Counted from the first letter of the stretch, positions 50,809 to 60,452 are shown. The stretch: DNA of 64,000 bases from Acidihalobacter ferrooxydans (GCF_001975725.1 NZ_CP019434.1:1-64000), one strand, 5' to 3'. Numbers and translations: made by a program. Notes: generated from the sequence alone by a model not told the origin.

Positions 50809-51120
50809 TCAGCTCTGGATGGAGCCGATCTGGACTTCGGTATAGTCCTGGCGATGGCCCATCTGCTTGCGATGGTGCTTGCGGCGACGCATCTTGATGA
50901 TCTCGATTTTTTTGCCACGACCGTGCGCACGCACCGTGGCGGACACCTTGCCGCCCTCGATGTATGGCGCACCGACGGCAACGTCGGAACCTGTGCCGAC
51001 CAGCAGAACTTTGTCGAATTCGATTTCGCTGCCGGTTTCGGCGGGGAGCCGTTCGATCTTGATGATGTCGCCTTCGGCGACCCGATATTGCTTGCCGCCT
51101 GTGGCGATGACCGCGTACAT
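50809..51120 (-). CDS. rplU: 50S ribosomal protein bL21
   Basis: Large-subunit protein binding 23S rRNA. 103 residues, the E. coli length; [17 protein letters not shown] at the start and [14 protein letters not shown] near the end are diagnostic. It is the first gene of rplU-rpmA and is divergent from ispB, the usual gammaproteobacterial arrangement, with both promoters in the gap 51121-51329. Confidence 0.97.
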   Translation of the reverse strand: MYAVIATGGKQYRVAEGDIIKIERLPAETGSEIEFDKVLLVGTGSDVAVGAPYIEGGKVSATVRAHGRGKKIEIIKMRRRKHHRKQMGHRQDYTEVQIGSIQS

Positions 51121-51329
51121 TGCTGTCTTCTCCGGAATGAGAGAGGGGAAAAAGAGGCGGGATTCTAGCCCGCATCTCGCCTGCGGTCAACGGTAGAAAT
51201 GCGGCGCCGCTCGACTTCGCTTGACACTCCGAAGGCGCCTACCTAGCATTCGACGGGCGCGGCCGTGCGGTATATCTAGAATAACCGTGCCCCAACGTGA
51301 CCATCTACCAGGACGGGCCAGACCACCTC

Positions 51330-52298
51330 ATGGAGCTCAGTGAAATCCGCCTGCTCGTCGCCGACGAAATGCAGGCCGTTAACGATCATATTTTGGCGCG
51401 CCTGCGATCCGAGGTTGTGCTCATCAATCAACTGGGGTCCTACATCGTCAGTGGGGGCGGCAAGCGTCTGCGCCCGCTGATGGCTCTGCTCAGTGCTAAG
51501 GCCTGTGGCTATCGCGGCGATGGCCACATCGGGTTGGCCGCTATTGTCGAGTTGATCCACACGGCTACGCTGCTGCATGACGACGTGGTTGACGATTCCA
51601 AGCTGCGGCGTAACCGCGAAACGGCCAATGCCATCTGGGGCAATGAGGCGGCGGTGCTGGTCGGTGACTTTCTCTACACGCGTGCGTTCGAAATGATGGT
51701 CGATCTGGACAGCATGCACATCATGCAGATTCTCGCCAGCGCAACAAACACCATTGCCGAGGGTGAGGTTTTGCAGCTGCTCAACTGCAATGATCCCGAC
51801 ACCTCCGAGCAGCGATATATGGACGTGATCCATTCGAAGACTGCAAAATTGTTTGAGGCAGCGACGCAGATCGGTGCGGTGCTCGCCGGCAGGCCGGCGG
51901 ACCAGGAGGCGGCGCTGGGTGCATATGGTATGCATGCCGGAACAGCGTTCCAATTGATCGACGACGTACTCGATTACCGTGCTTCGGCCGATGTCATGGG
52001 CAAGAATGTTGGGGATGACTTGGCCGAAGGCAAGCCGACACTGCCCTTGATTTACGCAATGCGTCAGGGTTGTAAGCGAGACCAGCAGGTGATCCGCGAG
52101 GCGATTGAGCAGGGTGGGCTGGAGCGTATCGAAGAGGTCTTGGCCGCCATTGAATCGACGGGGGCGCTTGCGTACACTGAGACGGTTGCCCGCGCCGAGG
52201 CGGAAAAAGCGTGCAGATGTCTTGCCGTTTTGCCCGAATCCCCGTATAAGGACGCCCTCGCGTCATTGACCCTGGTTGCGGTCGAACGCGAAGCATGA
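51330..52298 (+). CDS. ispB: Octaprenyl diphosphate synthase
   Basis: Makes the polyprenyl side chain of ubiquinone. 322 residues from ATG 51330 (E. coli 323); a GTG at 51297 is an alternative. The two aspartate-rich motifs are DDVVDDSKLRR and DDVLDY, with GGKRLRP near the N-terminus and GDDLAEGKPTLP after the second. Chain length (C40 or other) cannot be read with certainty. A tRNA-Pro gene follows 14 bases after the stop. Confidence 0.94.
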   Translation: MELSEIRLLVADEMQAVNDHILARLRSEVVLINQLGSYIVSGGGKRLRPLMALLSAKACGYRGDGHIGLAAIVELIHTATLLHDDVVDDSKLRRNRETANAIWGNEAAVLVGDFLYTRAFEMMVDLDSMHIMQILASATNTIAEGEVLQLLNCNDPDTSEQRYMDVIHSKTAKLFEAATQIGAVLAGRPADQEAALGAYGMHAGTAFQLIDDVLDYRASADVMGKNVGDDLAEGKPTLPLIYAMRQGCKRDQQVIREAIEQGGLERIEEVLAAIESTGALAYTETVARAEAEKACRCLAVLPESPYKDALASLTLVAVEREA

Positions 52299-52312
52299 GT
52301 TTTTGCAGTTCA

Positions 52313-52389
52313 CGGAGTGTAGCTCAGCTTGGTAGAGCACTGCCTTCGGGAGGCAGGGGTCGAAGGTTCGAATCCTTTCACTCCGACCA
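52313..52389 (+). tRNA. tRNA-Pro (anticodon CGG)
   Basis: 77 nt ending in an encoded CCA. Acceptor CGGAGTG pairs with CACTCCG; the C1 start is typical of proline tRNA. The anticodon stem CTGCC/GGCAG closes the loop TTCGGGA, giving anticodon CGG. The T arm has the standard GGTTCGAATCC. It reads codon CCG. Confidence 0.97.
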
Positions 52390-52767
52390 AAAAATATCCG
52401 AACAATTACTATTATTTAGGTAAAACACTGTTCTGAATATAGATACTCTCTAGTTCTGTGCGGATCATCGCCATATTGATACCCGCGCTGTCCATGCGCG
52501 AGCGTGCGGCCTGATCAAGCGCGGCTTGGCGGGGAGTTGCCGACCTGTAAGACGCCCTTCATTTTGATGTCCATACCTATTCTTTGTTCGGCAGCAGCGC
52601 AGTTATACAGTTTGCTGAGGTGCTTGTTTACATTGAGTAAAACTAAGCCGAGTAAAGTAAATCAGGGCGCAGCCACTGTTGGGCCTGACGAAGACCGATA
52701 TCTGCGGCGACATCGCCATGCACCCAGCCTGACCATTGCGTACAAAACCGACCGAAATCCGAACCCC
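52390..52767. other. Intergenic region between tRNA-Pro and engB, no gene recognised
   Basis: 378 bp. The first 60 bases after the tRNA are A+T-rich. On the minus strand about 40 codons look coding-like (...RMDSAGINMAMIRTELESIY...) but lack a plausible full reading frame. The stretch before engB presumably holds its promoter. Confidence 0.5.
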
Positions 52768-53400
52768 ATGCATGGCCTATATCAGAACACCCGTTTCATT
52801 GCCGGCGCGACGAACCTCAAGGGTATGCCGTCCGACGTGGGTCGGGAGGTTGCCTTCGCGGGTCGCTCAAACGCAGGTAAGTCCAGCGCGCTCAATCGCA
52901 TCTGCCATCAAAAAAGCCTCGCCCGGACCAGCAAAACGCCTGGTCGTACGCAGCAGATCAATTTTTTCCAGGTAACCGAGGATCGATACCTTGTTGACCT
53001 GCCCGGCTATGGCTATGCCCGAGTTCCCGGCGGATTGCAGCGTGAATGGGGCGAATTTATCGGCCGTTACCTGGAATGCCGGCGTAGCCTGGCAGGGTTG
53101 ATCATCCTCATGGATATCCGTCGCCCGCTCACTACGTTGGATGAGCAATTGCTTCAAGTGTGTGTCGCGGCCGATATTCCGGCGCACATTTTGCTTACCA
53201 AGGCCGACAAACTCAGTCGTAACGCTGCGATGAACACGCTGCGCGAGGTCAAAACGCGTCTGGCGAATCACGCCTATGGGAGCACCACCGCGCAGTGCTT
53301 CTCCGCCTTGCGTGGCGAGGGATTAGAGGATGCACAGGCTCGGCTCGACGCCTGGCTTTTCCCGGAGAATGCGGCCAGTTCGAGGGTTCCGCTGCCCTGA
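52768..53400 (+). CDS. engB: Ribosome biogenesis GTP-binding protein EngB/YsxC
   Basis: Essential GTPase of 50S assembly. From ATG 52768 (MHGLYQNTRFIAGA) it is 210 residues, as in E. coli YihA. G1 AGRSNAGKSS, G3 DLPGYGYARV, G4 TKADK. The open frame continues upstream but without family resemblance. Confidence 0.95.
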   Translation: MHGLYQNTRFIAGATNLKGMPSDVGREVAFAGRSNAGKSSALNRICHQKSLARTSKTPGRTQQINFFQVTEDRYLVDLPGYGYARVPGGLQREWGEFIGRYLECRRSLAGLIILMDIRRPLTTLDEQLLQVCVAADIPAHILLTKADKLSRNAAMNTLREVKTRLANHAYGSTTAQCFSALRGEGLEDAQARLDAWLFPENAASSRVPLP

Positions 53401-53596
53401 AGTGCCGCGCCCAGATATGTCCTTATTCGCTTCGGTCGCTTGATACGCCTAGTATATGTGGGCAGGCAGATCGCGCCGAACGACACCCGACGCCGAATTC
53501 GCGCAGTCGCGTTTTGGCGGCAAGCGCATGGCGGCGATTGACACATACTACAATTCCTAAGTACGAGCAACAGACCGGCCGCGGAGAAAGCACCGC

Positions 53597-54749
53597 ATGC
53601 GAACACCCCGACAGAAGTTACAACAGCGGTTCAGCCGCACGCCTTTTCTGGTCAGCAAAACCGCAGCTGGCGGGCGGGCAGACACGGAACCGGACACTGC
53701 GTTGGTCATCATTCTCGACGACCAACGCGTAGGCCGGGCCGTGTTGAGTGAGATCATCCGTGGTCTCGACCCCACGATCCGCATCGAAGCGAGCGGCGAT
53801 CCGCAGGAAGCCCTGTCGTTGGCTTCGCACACGCCGCCTGATCTTATCGTGACGGATTACAAAATGCCCGAGATGGATGGCCTGGAGTTCACCCGGCGCT
53901 TGCGCAACCTCAACAACTGCGAAGAAACGCCGCTGCTGATGGTCAGTATCGTCGATGATCGGGAACTGCTTTATCGTGCGCTCGAAGCCGGGGCATCGGA
54001 CTTCCTCTACCGCCCGATCGACCGCCACGAATGCATGGCGCGGGCGCGCAACCTCATGGCGCTCGGGCGACAGCAGCGCCTGGCGCGTCAGCGGGCGCGC
54101 TGGCTGGAAGAGCGCGTCGCTGAAGAAACCCGCGCATTGCTGGAGCGTGAGCGCGATCTGATCGCGCGCCTGGCTCGAATCGCAGAATGTCGCATGGGGT
54201 TGGACAACACGCACTACTGGCGTGTGGCCCGATACGCCCGTCTCATCGCCGAAGCGCTTGGCTTGCCGGCCAGCGAATGCGCGCAGATCGAACTGGCCGC
54301 GCAATTGCATGACATCGGGATGGCGGCGCTACCGGACAGGTTGGTTGCGCATGCCCGATCACTGTCCGGCGACGATGCCGAGCTCCTGTACGCGCATACC
54401 GATATCGGCTACGACCTGTTGCAAAATACGCCATCCCCGTTGTTGCGCCTTGCCGCGCAGATTGCGCGCTATCATCACGCGCACTGGGATGGGTCCGGTC
54501 ATCCGCCGGGGCTGGCGGGCGAGGATATCCCGCACGCCGCGCGCATCGTGGCGGTTGCTGATTACTATGATGCGTTGATCCGTGGGCCGCAGCATCAGGG
54601 GGGGCAGTGAGGAAGACGCGTTGCGCGAATTGATCAATGCCTCAGGCTCCATTCTCGAGCCGGCTTGCGTGCAGGCCTTTGTCGATCAGTTCGATGAAGT
54701 GCTGTGCGTGCAGCCGCCCGTAGACGATACGCCTGCGTTACCTAATTGA
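53597..54749 (+). pseudogene. rpfG: RpfG-like receiver plus HD-GYP protein, frameshifted at a G7 tract
   Basis: The first frame gives 337 residues to 54610: a receiver domain with phosphoacceptor D87 (IVTDYKMPEMDG) and an HD-GYP domain with H238-D239. After seven Gs at 54598-54604 the domain's last part continues in another frame (SEEDALRELINASGSILEPACVQAFVDQF...) to the stop at 54749, 26 bases before rpfC. One G fewer restores a single protein of about 383 residues. Signature residues are also altered: HDIGM for HDIGK, HHA for HHE, GHP for GYP. In Xanthomonas RpfG is the c-di-GMP phosphodiesterase partner of RpfC. Could be mutation, phase variation, slippage or a sequence error. Confidence 0.75.
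54598..54604 (+). repeat. G7 homopolymer at the rpfG frameshift
   Basis: Seven consecutive G residues lie exactly where the HD-GYP reading frame changes. Six would keep the frame open to 54749. Confidence 0.85.
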
Positions 54750-54775
54750 CCCCTCGGCCAAGCCAGAGCGGAATC

Positions 54776-57241
54776 ATGCAAGTCGTACTCCAACGCTTAG
54801 CATCACGTTGGACGCAGTGGCTGGCTAAGCGCCCGGACACTGAGCATGAACAGGCGATTTGGCGCATCGTCGTTGGCGGGGTTGCCGGCCTGTATTTCTG
54901 GTCGCCTTTTTTCGCGTTTCAAGCACCTGACCGGATGGCCCTCGATTTCATTCGAAACGGCATCCTCATTTTTATTTCCAGCGCGCTTGTTTTGCTGATT
55001 CATGTCGCGCTGCGAGAGGGGCCGAATCCGGCCCGTCGTTACATCGGCATGACGCTTGATCTCGCCACCACGAGCATTGGTATGGCGGTCGGTGGCGCGG
55101 GTGCATTTCCGCTGTTGGCCGTGTATCTGTGGGTCATTGTCGGCAATGGTTTTCGCTACGGTCGTTCTTACCTGTTTTTCGCCACTGTCATCGCGCTTGC
55201 CGGTTACACCACAGCCTCATTCTACAACCATACCTGGACGACAAATTTTGCTCTGTTTTCAAGCACGGTTGTGGTGCTTCTGGTCATTCCTTTTTACAGC
55301 TCATCACTGATCGCCAAGCTCCATCGAGCTGTGCAGCAGGCCCGCCAGGCAAGCGAGGCCAAGTCTCGCTTCATCTCCAACATGAGCCACGAATTGCGAA
55401 CGCCATTGAACGGCGTGATCGGTTCGGCCGATCTCATAGGTCAGACCCGTCTCGATCCAGAACAACGCGAACTGCTCAGTCTGCTTACCGGGTCGGCACA
55501 TTCGCTCCTAGGCCTGATCGAAGAAGTTCTCGATATATCCAAGATTGAGGCCGGCCACCTGACGATAAAACAGGCTCCATTCGACTTGTACCAGTTGTTG
55601 CACGACACCGCGCGGTTGCTCACCGTGCCGGCACAGGCCAAGGGGCTACGCCTCGATCTGATGATTGACCCGGCAATTCCGCCTCGAATGATTGGTGACG
55701 CACAACACTTCCGCCAGGCGCTCACCAATCTGCTCAGCAATTCGGTGAAATTTACAGAATGTGGCGGAATCACCCTTACTATTGATCTGCTTGAAATTAA
55801 TGGCGAACAAATACGCCTGCGTTGCACCGTCGCTGATACCGGTATCGGTATCAGCGAAACGGACCTCCCACTCGTTTTCGAGCGTTTTCGCCAAGCCGAC
55901 GAAGGCTCAACGAGGAAATTCGGCGGTACTGGCTTGGGTACGGCGATCACCAAAAACCTGATTGAATTGATGGGCGGACAGATTCACGTCGAGAGTCGGG
56001 TGGGGCATGGCAGCCGGTTTTGGTTCGAGTTGCCGCTGCAGTGCGATCAACAACATAAGGAGCCACCTGCCGTTGCACTGGATACGGTGTGGCTGATGAC
56101 TGGACCTGAAGAAGCCAAACTTTTGTACCCGCTGCTCTCCGAGCACGTACCTTCGGTGAAGCAAGTCAGTGGACCGATTCCATCGCACATACAGGGACAG
56201 CGCATTGCCCTGATCGCGGATCTTGCGCTCATTTCCCAGCAGGCGCCGGACACCGAATTGCCAGTGATCGGCCTCAGTGCGTCCGGCAAGCACACAGAGC
56301 CTTATCATCCGCCTGGGCTAATGACCATGCTGCCAAGTATCTGGTCGCCACAGATGCTGCTCAATGCGCTGCAGATTGTCGCGACACCCTATACGCGGAT
56401 GCCTGCGCTCCACGCCACCGATGCGGACCAGACGATGACGGCTGGTGTGGCGCTCAATGTGCTCGTCGCGGAAGACAATGCCGTCAATCGGCGCTTAGTG
56501 GAGCGCATTTTATTAAATGCCGGGCATACTGTAACTCTGGTTGAAGACGGCGAATCAGCGCTGGATTTGATTGGCGAAGACCCGCAACGATTTGAAGCGG
56601 TCATCCTTGATATGCACATGCCCAAGCGAAGCGGTATGGAGGTCGCCAAAGCACTCCGATTCACGCATTCGGACATCCGTACACCGCTGATCATGCTCTC
56701 TGCGGATGCCACTACCTCGACCATCGAAAACAGCCGCAGGGCTGGTTTTGATGCATATTTGACGAAGCCGATCGACGCGGCACGATTGCTCAAGTTGCTG
56801 CAAGAACTGCATAACAACCGCCCGCAACCGAATGATGCCCTGGCCAAAACCCGTATCGAACAGGCGCCGCCGCTGCTCAATCCGAATGTGCTCCGCAATC
56901 TCGAACTGCTCGGTAGTGATCAGCACTTCGTCGTACGTCTAGTGCAGGACTACGTTGAAGATGCCCGGCCGCAGCTTGCGCGCATGCGTACGGCGTATCA
57001 CGCACAGGATTTTTCTGCCTGGCGCAACGCTGCCCATGCGCTTCGTGGTTCTTCAGCGGAACTTGGGTGTGATCGTCTCGTCATGCTGTGCGGCAATGCT
57101 GAGCGGTTGAAAAATTACGAAATCGGCGCACCGCAGACGCATCGATTGCTCGAACAGATCGACCGCGCCTTCCGCTTGACCCACGCCGAACTGTTGCAGT
57201 TCATCAATGGGCATTTGATCGTGCATCCGGCAAAAAAATAG
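54776..57241 (+). CDS. rpfC: RpfC-like hybrid sensor histidine kinase of the DSF system
   Basis: 821 residues from ATG 54776. Five membrane helices (about 30-175) form the input domain, followed by the kinase core with H205 (NMSHELRTPLNG), N box NLLSNSVKF, DTGIGIS and FGGTGLG, a receiver domain with its aspartate in VILDMHMPKRSG, and a C-terminal HPt domain (AAHALRGSSAELG). This order and length match RpfC of Xanthomonas (phosphohistidine 198). It lies directly after the rpfG-like gene and converges on rpfF. It probably senses a cis-2-unsaturated fatty acid signal. Confidence 0.9.
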   Translation: MQVVLQRLASRWTQWLAKRPDTEHEQAIWRIVVGGVAGLYFWSPFFAFQAPDRMALDFIRNGILIFISSALVLLIHVALREGPNPARRYIGMTLDLATTSIGMAVGGAGAFPLLAVYLWVIVGNGFRYGRSYLFFATVIALAGYTTASFYNHTWTTNFALFSSTVVVLLVIPFYSSSLIAKLHRAVQQARQASEAKSRFISNMSHELRTPLNGVIGSADLIGQTRLDPEQRELLSLLTGSAHSLLGLIEEVLDISKIEAGHLTIKQAPFDLYQLLHDTARLLTVPAQAKGLRLDLMIDPAIPPRMIGDAQHFRQALTNLLSNSVKFTECGGITLTIDLLEINGEQIRLRCTVADTGIGISETDLPLVFERFRQADEGSTRKFGGTGLGTAITKNLIELMGGQIHVESRVGHGSRFWFELPLQCDQQHKEPPAVALDTVWLMTGPEEAKLLYPLLSEHVPSVKQVSGPIPSHIQGQRIALIADLALISQQAPDTELPVIGLSASGKHTEPYHPPGLMTMLPSIWSPQMLLNALQIVATPYTRMPALHATDADQTMTAGVALNVLVAEDNAVNRRLVERILLNAGHTVTLVEDGESALDLIGEDPQRFEAVILDMHMPKRSGMEVAKALRFTHSDIRTPLIMLSADATTSTIENSRRAGFDAYLTKPIDAARLLKLLQELHNNRPQPNDALAKTRIEQAPPLLNPNVLRNLELLGSDQHFVVRLVQDYVEDARPQLARMRTAYHAQDFSAWRNAAHALRGSSAELGCDRLVMLCGNAERLKNYEIGAPQTHRLLEQIDRAFRLTHAELLQFINGHLIVHPAKK

Positions 57242-57280
57242 GCAACCCCGCGCCTTTGGCGACTCGGGGTTGCCCATTAT
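57231..57280. terminator. Bidirectional terminator between rpfC and rpfF
   Basis: Perfect 10-bp stem GGCAACCCCG (57241-57250) and CGGGGTTGCC (57265-57274). On the minus strand the stem is followed by a T-rich run (complement of CAAAAAAATA), a strong terminator for rpfF; on the plus strand the tail is weaker. Confidence 0.8.
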
Positions 57281-57282
57281 GC

Positions 57283-58146
57283 TCAGGCCATCTCCACGGC
57301 CGACGCACGCTTGCTCTGGCGCTTCACCAGACGTTCCATCATTCGTAAATCGCGTGTTGTCAGGCGGAGTGCGGCGTCGACCCATACCTCTGTGATGCCA
57401 TGCAATTCAGCATAGGATACCGGGCTACACAGGCGTTTGGCCTGGCGCAGCGCGCGGACGCCGTTTGCGTGATGGGCCTCGGCTTCGAGGAACGTATACA
57501 CCGCATGTTCACCCTCTCCCGTCTCGGCTAGCACATCGACCACGCCCATTTCATGCAGTTCTTCGGCCGAAAATACTTGTCCGGACAATATCAGTCGCTC
57601 GGCAGCTTTAAGCCCGATGCGCCGTGACAACAGCGTGAGCGCCCCCATGCCGGGAAATAAATTGAACAGAATCTCCGGCATACCCATACGTGCATGTCGT
57701 TCGGCAATCAGCACATCACCCGCCAATGCGGCTTCAAAACCGCCGCCCAGCGCATCGCCTTGGACGAGTGCGATGCCGGTAACGGATCGGCCGAAACCGG
57801 TCGTTGGTGCATAGACCATATCGATACAAGCCGTCGCGTAGCGTAGCAAGCCGGCGCGGTCGCCCGCATCGATCAGTTGACGGAATAAATTGAGATCGCC
57901 ACCGAGGTTGAACACATCGGGGACAGAGGAAGCCAGCACCAGATAACTGACTTCGCCCAAGGCTCCGCTACTCAATGCGGAAAACTCTCCGGCAAGCTCA
58001 TCGAGCAAATCAGGCGTAAAACAAGGTCTCGGTTCGGCATGCATATAACACCATTCGACACCGCCGTAACGGGAATCGAAATAGCGACTCAAAACAGAAT
58101 TTTTGCTGGTGTTGGAAAATGGCGATTGACGGCGAATGTTGTCCAT
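57283..58146 (-). CDS. rpfF: DSF synthase RpfF (crotonase family)
   Basis: Makes diffusible signal factor, a cis-2-unsaturated fatty acid, from acyl-ACP by dehydration and thioester cleavage. 287 residues (Xanthomonas RpfF 289). The oxyanion-hole region VFNLGGDLNLF, and the two catalytic glutamates E138 (GDALGGGFEAAL) and E158 (MGMPEILFNLFPGMG) match E141 and E161 of the Xanthomonas enzyme. The C-terminal ITEVWVDAALRL and MERLVKRQSKR are also RpfF-like. It converges on rpfC. Confidence 0.93.
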   Translation of the reverse strand: MDNIRRQSPFSNTSKNSVLSRYFDSRYGGVEWCYMHAEPRPCFTPDLLDELAGEFSALSSGALGEVSYLVLASSVPDVFNLGGDLNLFRQLIDAGDRAGLLRYATACIDMVYAPTTGFGRSVTGIALVQGDALGGGFEAALAGDVLIAERHARMGMPEILFNLFPGMGALTLLSRRIGLKAAERLILSGQVFSAEELHEMGVVDVLAETGEGEHAVYTFLEAEAHHANGVRALRQAKRLCSPVSYAELHGITEVWVDAALRLTTRDLRMMERLVKRQSKRASAVEMA

Positions 58147-58376
58147 GTGGGTATCCTCATCGAAAATAAACGTTAGAAGGCAGCTCAGACCACAACTTGT
58201 TGAGGTCTATGACCAGCTTATGCCTAAACGATCGACGAGTTGAGCAAAAACGCATTGGCCGTCATCAGCACAGCCAATGCGTGCATTACACCGATTCTGT
58301 TCGGGGGGGTGCTAACAGGCGCCGCAAAAAGCGCAAGCAGCCGCATCGACGGCTGTGAATGCGGCGAGCTTTATGC

Positions 58377-59327
58377 TCAGATCCAGTGCTTGTGCAGCGT
58401 GTGTTCGTGCTCGATATGAGCGCGCAGGATGGTCTTGAAGAAATTCGGATCTTTGATGTGTCCGATCTCGGCCGGGCGGGGGAAATGCTTGTCGCGCAGA
58501 CGTGAGAGCCAAAAGCGCAGCGCGGCTGCGCGCAGCATCACGGGCCATGCGCCCCGCTCGATCGGCTTGAACGGCCGCACTGCGTGGTAGGCTTCGAGCA
58601 ACGCCCTGGTCCGCTCCGGATCGAGTATCCCCTGCGTGTCAGTGCACCAGTCGTTGGCCGTGACCGCCACGTCGTAGAGCAGGGTGTCGTTGCAGGCGTA
58701 ATAAAAATCGATGATGCCGGACAGGGCGTCATCGACCCACAGCACGTTGTCGCGGAACAGATCGGCGTGAATGACGCCGCGCGGCAGGTCCGAGAACCGA
58801 TAGAGTCCCTGGAAACGCAATTCTTCCCTGAGCAGTTTGGCATCGTCCTTGTCCAGCTGCGGCAGCAGACGATCGGCCATCTCGCGCCACCAGCGCGGAC
58901 CGCGGTCGTTGTCGCGATGGCCGGGGAAATCCGCGGCGGCCTCATGCAACTGACCCAGCGCTGTGCCGAGCGTGGCGCAGGCTTGCGCGTCGGGTTCCAG
59001 ATTGCTTTCGCCGCTGAGCCGCTGCACCAAGGCCGCAGGGCGCCCGTTCAAGGTTTTAAGCATGACGCCGGCCTGATCCGCAATCGGGTGCGCGCACGGC
59101 ACCGAGTGTTCGTTCAACCAGGCCATGAGGTCGATGAAATAAGGCATCGATTCGGCTTCATGCTGTTCGAACAAGGTCAGCACGTAACGGCCTTGCGTGG
59201 TGCTGACGAAAAAATTGGTGTTCTCGATGCCGGAGCCGATGCCAACAAATTCGGTCACTTCGCCGAGCGCATAGTCGGCCAGGAAGACTTGCAGTTCGGT
59301 CTCGCTTACAGGGGTAAAAACAGACAT
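58377..59327 (-). CDS. thrB: Homoserine kinase, ThrB type II (phosphotransferase fold)
   Basis: Phosphorylates homoserine on the threonine pathway. 316 residues of the aminoglycoside-phosphotransferase-like type, unlike the GHMP-type ThrB of E. coli. Motifs: YVLTLFEQ with the lysine-equivalent region, the catalytic loop GVIHADLFRDNVLW and the metal-binding IIDFYYAC. The opening SVFTPVSETELQVFLADYALG is typical. No gene is seen in the 230 bp between it and rpfF. Confidence 0.93.
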   Translation of the reverse strand: MSVFTPVSETELQVFLADYALGEVTEFVGIGSGIENTNFFVSTTQGRYVLTLFEQHEAESMPYFIDLMAWLNEHSVPCAHPIADQAGVMLKTLNGRPAALVQRLSGESNLEPDAQACATLGTALGQLHEAAADFPGHRDNDRGPRWWREMADRLLPQLDKDDAKLLREELRFQGLYRFSDLPRGVIHADLFRDNVLWVDDALSGIIDFYYACNDTLLYDVAVTANDWCTDTQGILDPERTRALLEAYHAVRPFKPIERGAWPVMLRAAALRFWLSRLRDKHFPRPAEIGHIKDPNFFKTILRAHIEHEHTLHKHWI

Positions 59328-59354
59328 GTGGCCTCGATAATGATTCTTGGATGT

Positions 59355-60080
59355 TTACAAATCCAGCTGTTTCGCGCGTTCTTCATGTGAAGGCTCAAAG
59401 CCGCGCGCTTCGTAGTGGTCAAAAATCGCGGTGACCACTTCTTCCGCCGTGTCGACCACCTGCATCAGTTGCAGGTCATCGGCGTCGATCGTGCCCTGCG
59501 CCACCAGCACGTCGCGAAACCAGTCCAGCAGTCCGGTCCAGAAGGGGCGGTGTACCAGCACGATGGGGATGCGCCGCGTCTTGCCGGTCTGCACCAGGGT
59601 CAGTATTTCGGCCAGTTCGTCCAGTGTGCCGAAGCCGCCGGGCAGCACGACGTAGGCCGAGGCATATTTCACGAACATGACCTTGCGCGAGAAAAAATGC
59701 CTGAAACCGAGCGAAATGTCCTGGTACTCATTGGCGTTCTGTTCGTGCGGCAGCTGAATGTTGAGCCCGATGGACAGCGATTTTCCCTGATACGCGCCTT
59801 TGTTGGCCGCCTCCATGATGCCCGGCCCGCCGCCGCTGACCACCGCGAAACCGGCATTGGAAAGCTGCAGCGCAACCTCTTCGGCCAGTTTGTAGAGCGG
59901 GTTCTCCGGCGCGATACGCGCCGATCCGAACAGGCTGACCGATGGTTTGATCCTCGCCAGGCGCTCGAAGCCTTCGACGAACTCGGCCATGATCTGGAAA
60001 ATTTTCCAGCTCTCGCGCGTCAGCACGGTATCGTCGGTGGGGATCAGCCCGGGGTGGTGGCTGCGTTCTTGTGGATTCAT
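59355..60080 (-). CDS. LOG-family (lysine-decarboxylase-like) nucleotide hydrolase
   Basis: 241 residues with the LOG motifs VSGGGPGIMEAANKGA and PGGFGTLDELAEILTLVQTGK. LOG proteins release nucleobases from nucleoside 5'-monophosphates (cytokinin activation in plants; nucleotide hydrolysis, PpnN-like, in bacteria). Lysine decarboxylase labels for this family are historical. It lies 27 bases after thrB in gene order terms (upstream of it in transcription), so co-transcription with thrB is likely. Confidence 0.9.
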   Translation of the reverse strand: MNPQERSHHPGLIPTDDTVLTRESWKIFQIMAEFVEGFERLARIKPSVSLFGSARIAPENPLYKLAEEVALQLSNAGFAVVSGGGPGIMEAANKGAYQGKSLSIGLNIQLPHEQNANEYQDISLGFRHFFSRKVMFVKYASAYVVLPGGFGTLDELAEILTLVQTGKTRRIPIVLVHRPFWTGLLDWFRDVLVAQGTIDADDLQLMQVVDTAEEVVTAIFDHYEARGFEPSHEERAKQLDL

Positions 60081-60288
60081 GATGATTCATGCCGGTGACA
60101 AGGGCGTCATTATTACCACAAACGCGCATATCCCGATAAGCCGTGCGGCTTGAGCGTTTCGCGCCGGGCCACGTTTGACGCACGAAATGATTCCGAAGCG
60201 GTCGCATGCGCTAACATCCGGTTCGTGAAATACTGGTCGGACGAGCGCAAGCCAAGGGACGATCCGGGCGGGATGCGGGGTGCTATTG

Positions 60289-60452
60289 AACCCGGATGAT
60301 CCATTAGAAGGGGCGCTCTTGCTTGAGCTCTGAAGCCACAGATTGCTTCTTCGCCCGGCGGGCATCGCGCAACGATGTCGCTCGTTGAAGAAAATTTTCT
60401 GTGAATCCAAATCTCTGCGCAAATATCACCTTGCCGGATGAAAGATCCGGGT
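60289..60452 (+). repeat. Family A MITE-like repeat, copy 5
   Basis: 164 bp between the LOG gene and the racemase. Left end AACCCGGATGATCC, right end GATCCGGGT. Shared blocks: ATTAGAAGGGGCGC, GAATCCAAATCTCTGCGCAAATATCACC. Same orientation as copies at 6276 and 19537. The right end sits 20 bases before the racemase start codon, so it may hold its promoter. The rest of the 391-bp gap shows no gene. Confidence 0.75.

Noticed and set aside
52420-52560. About 40 coding-looking codons on the minus strand after tRNA-Pro
   Set aside because: No usable start with ribosome-binding site beyond a 27-codon piece and no family match; could be chance or a gene relic too small to name.
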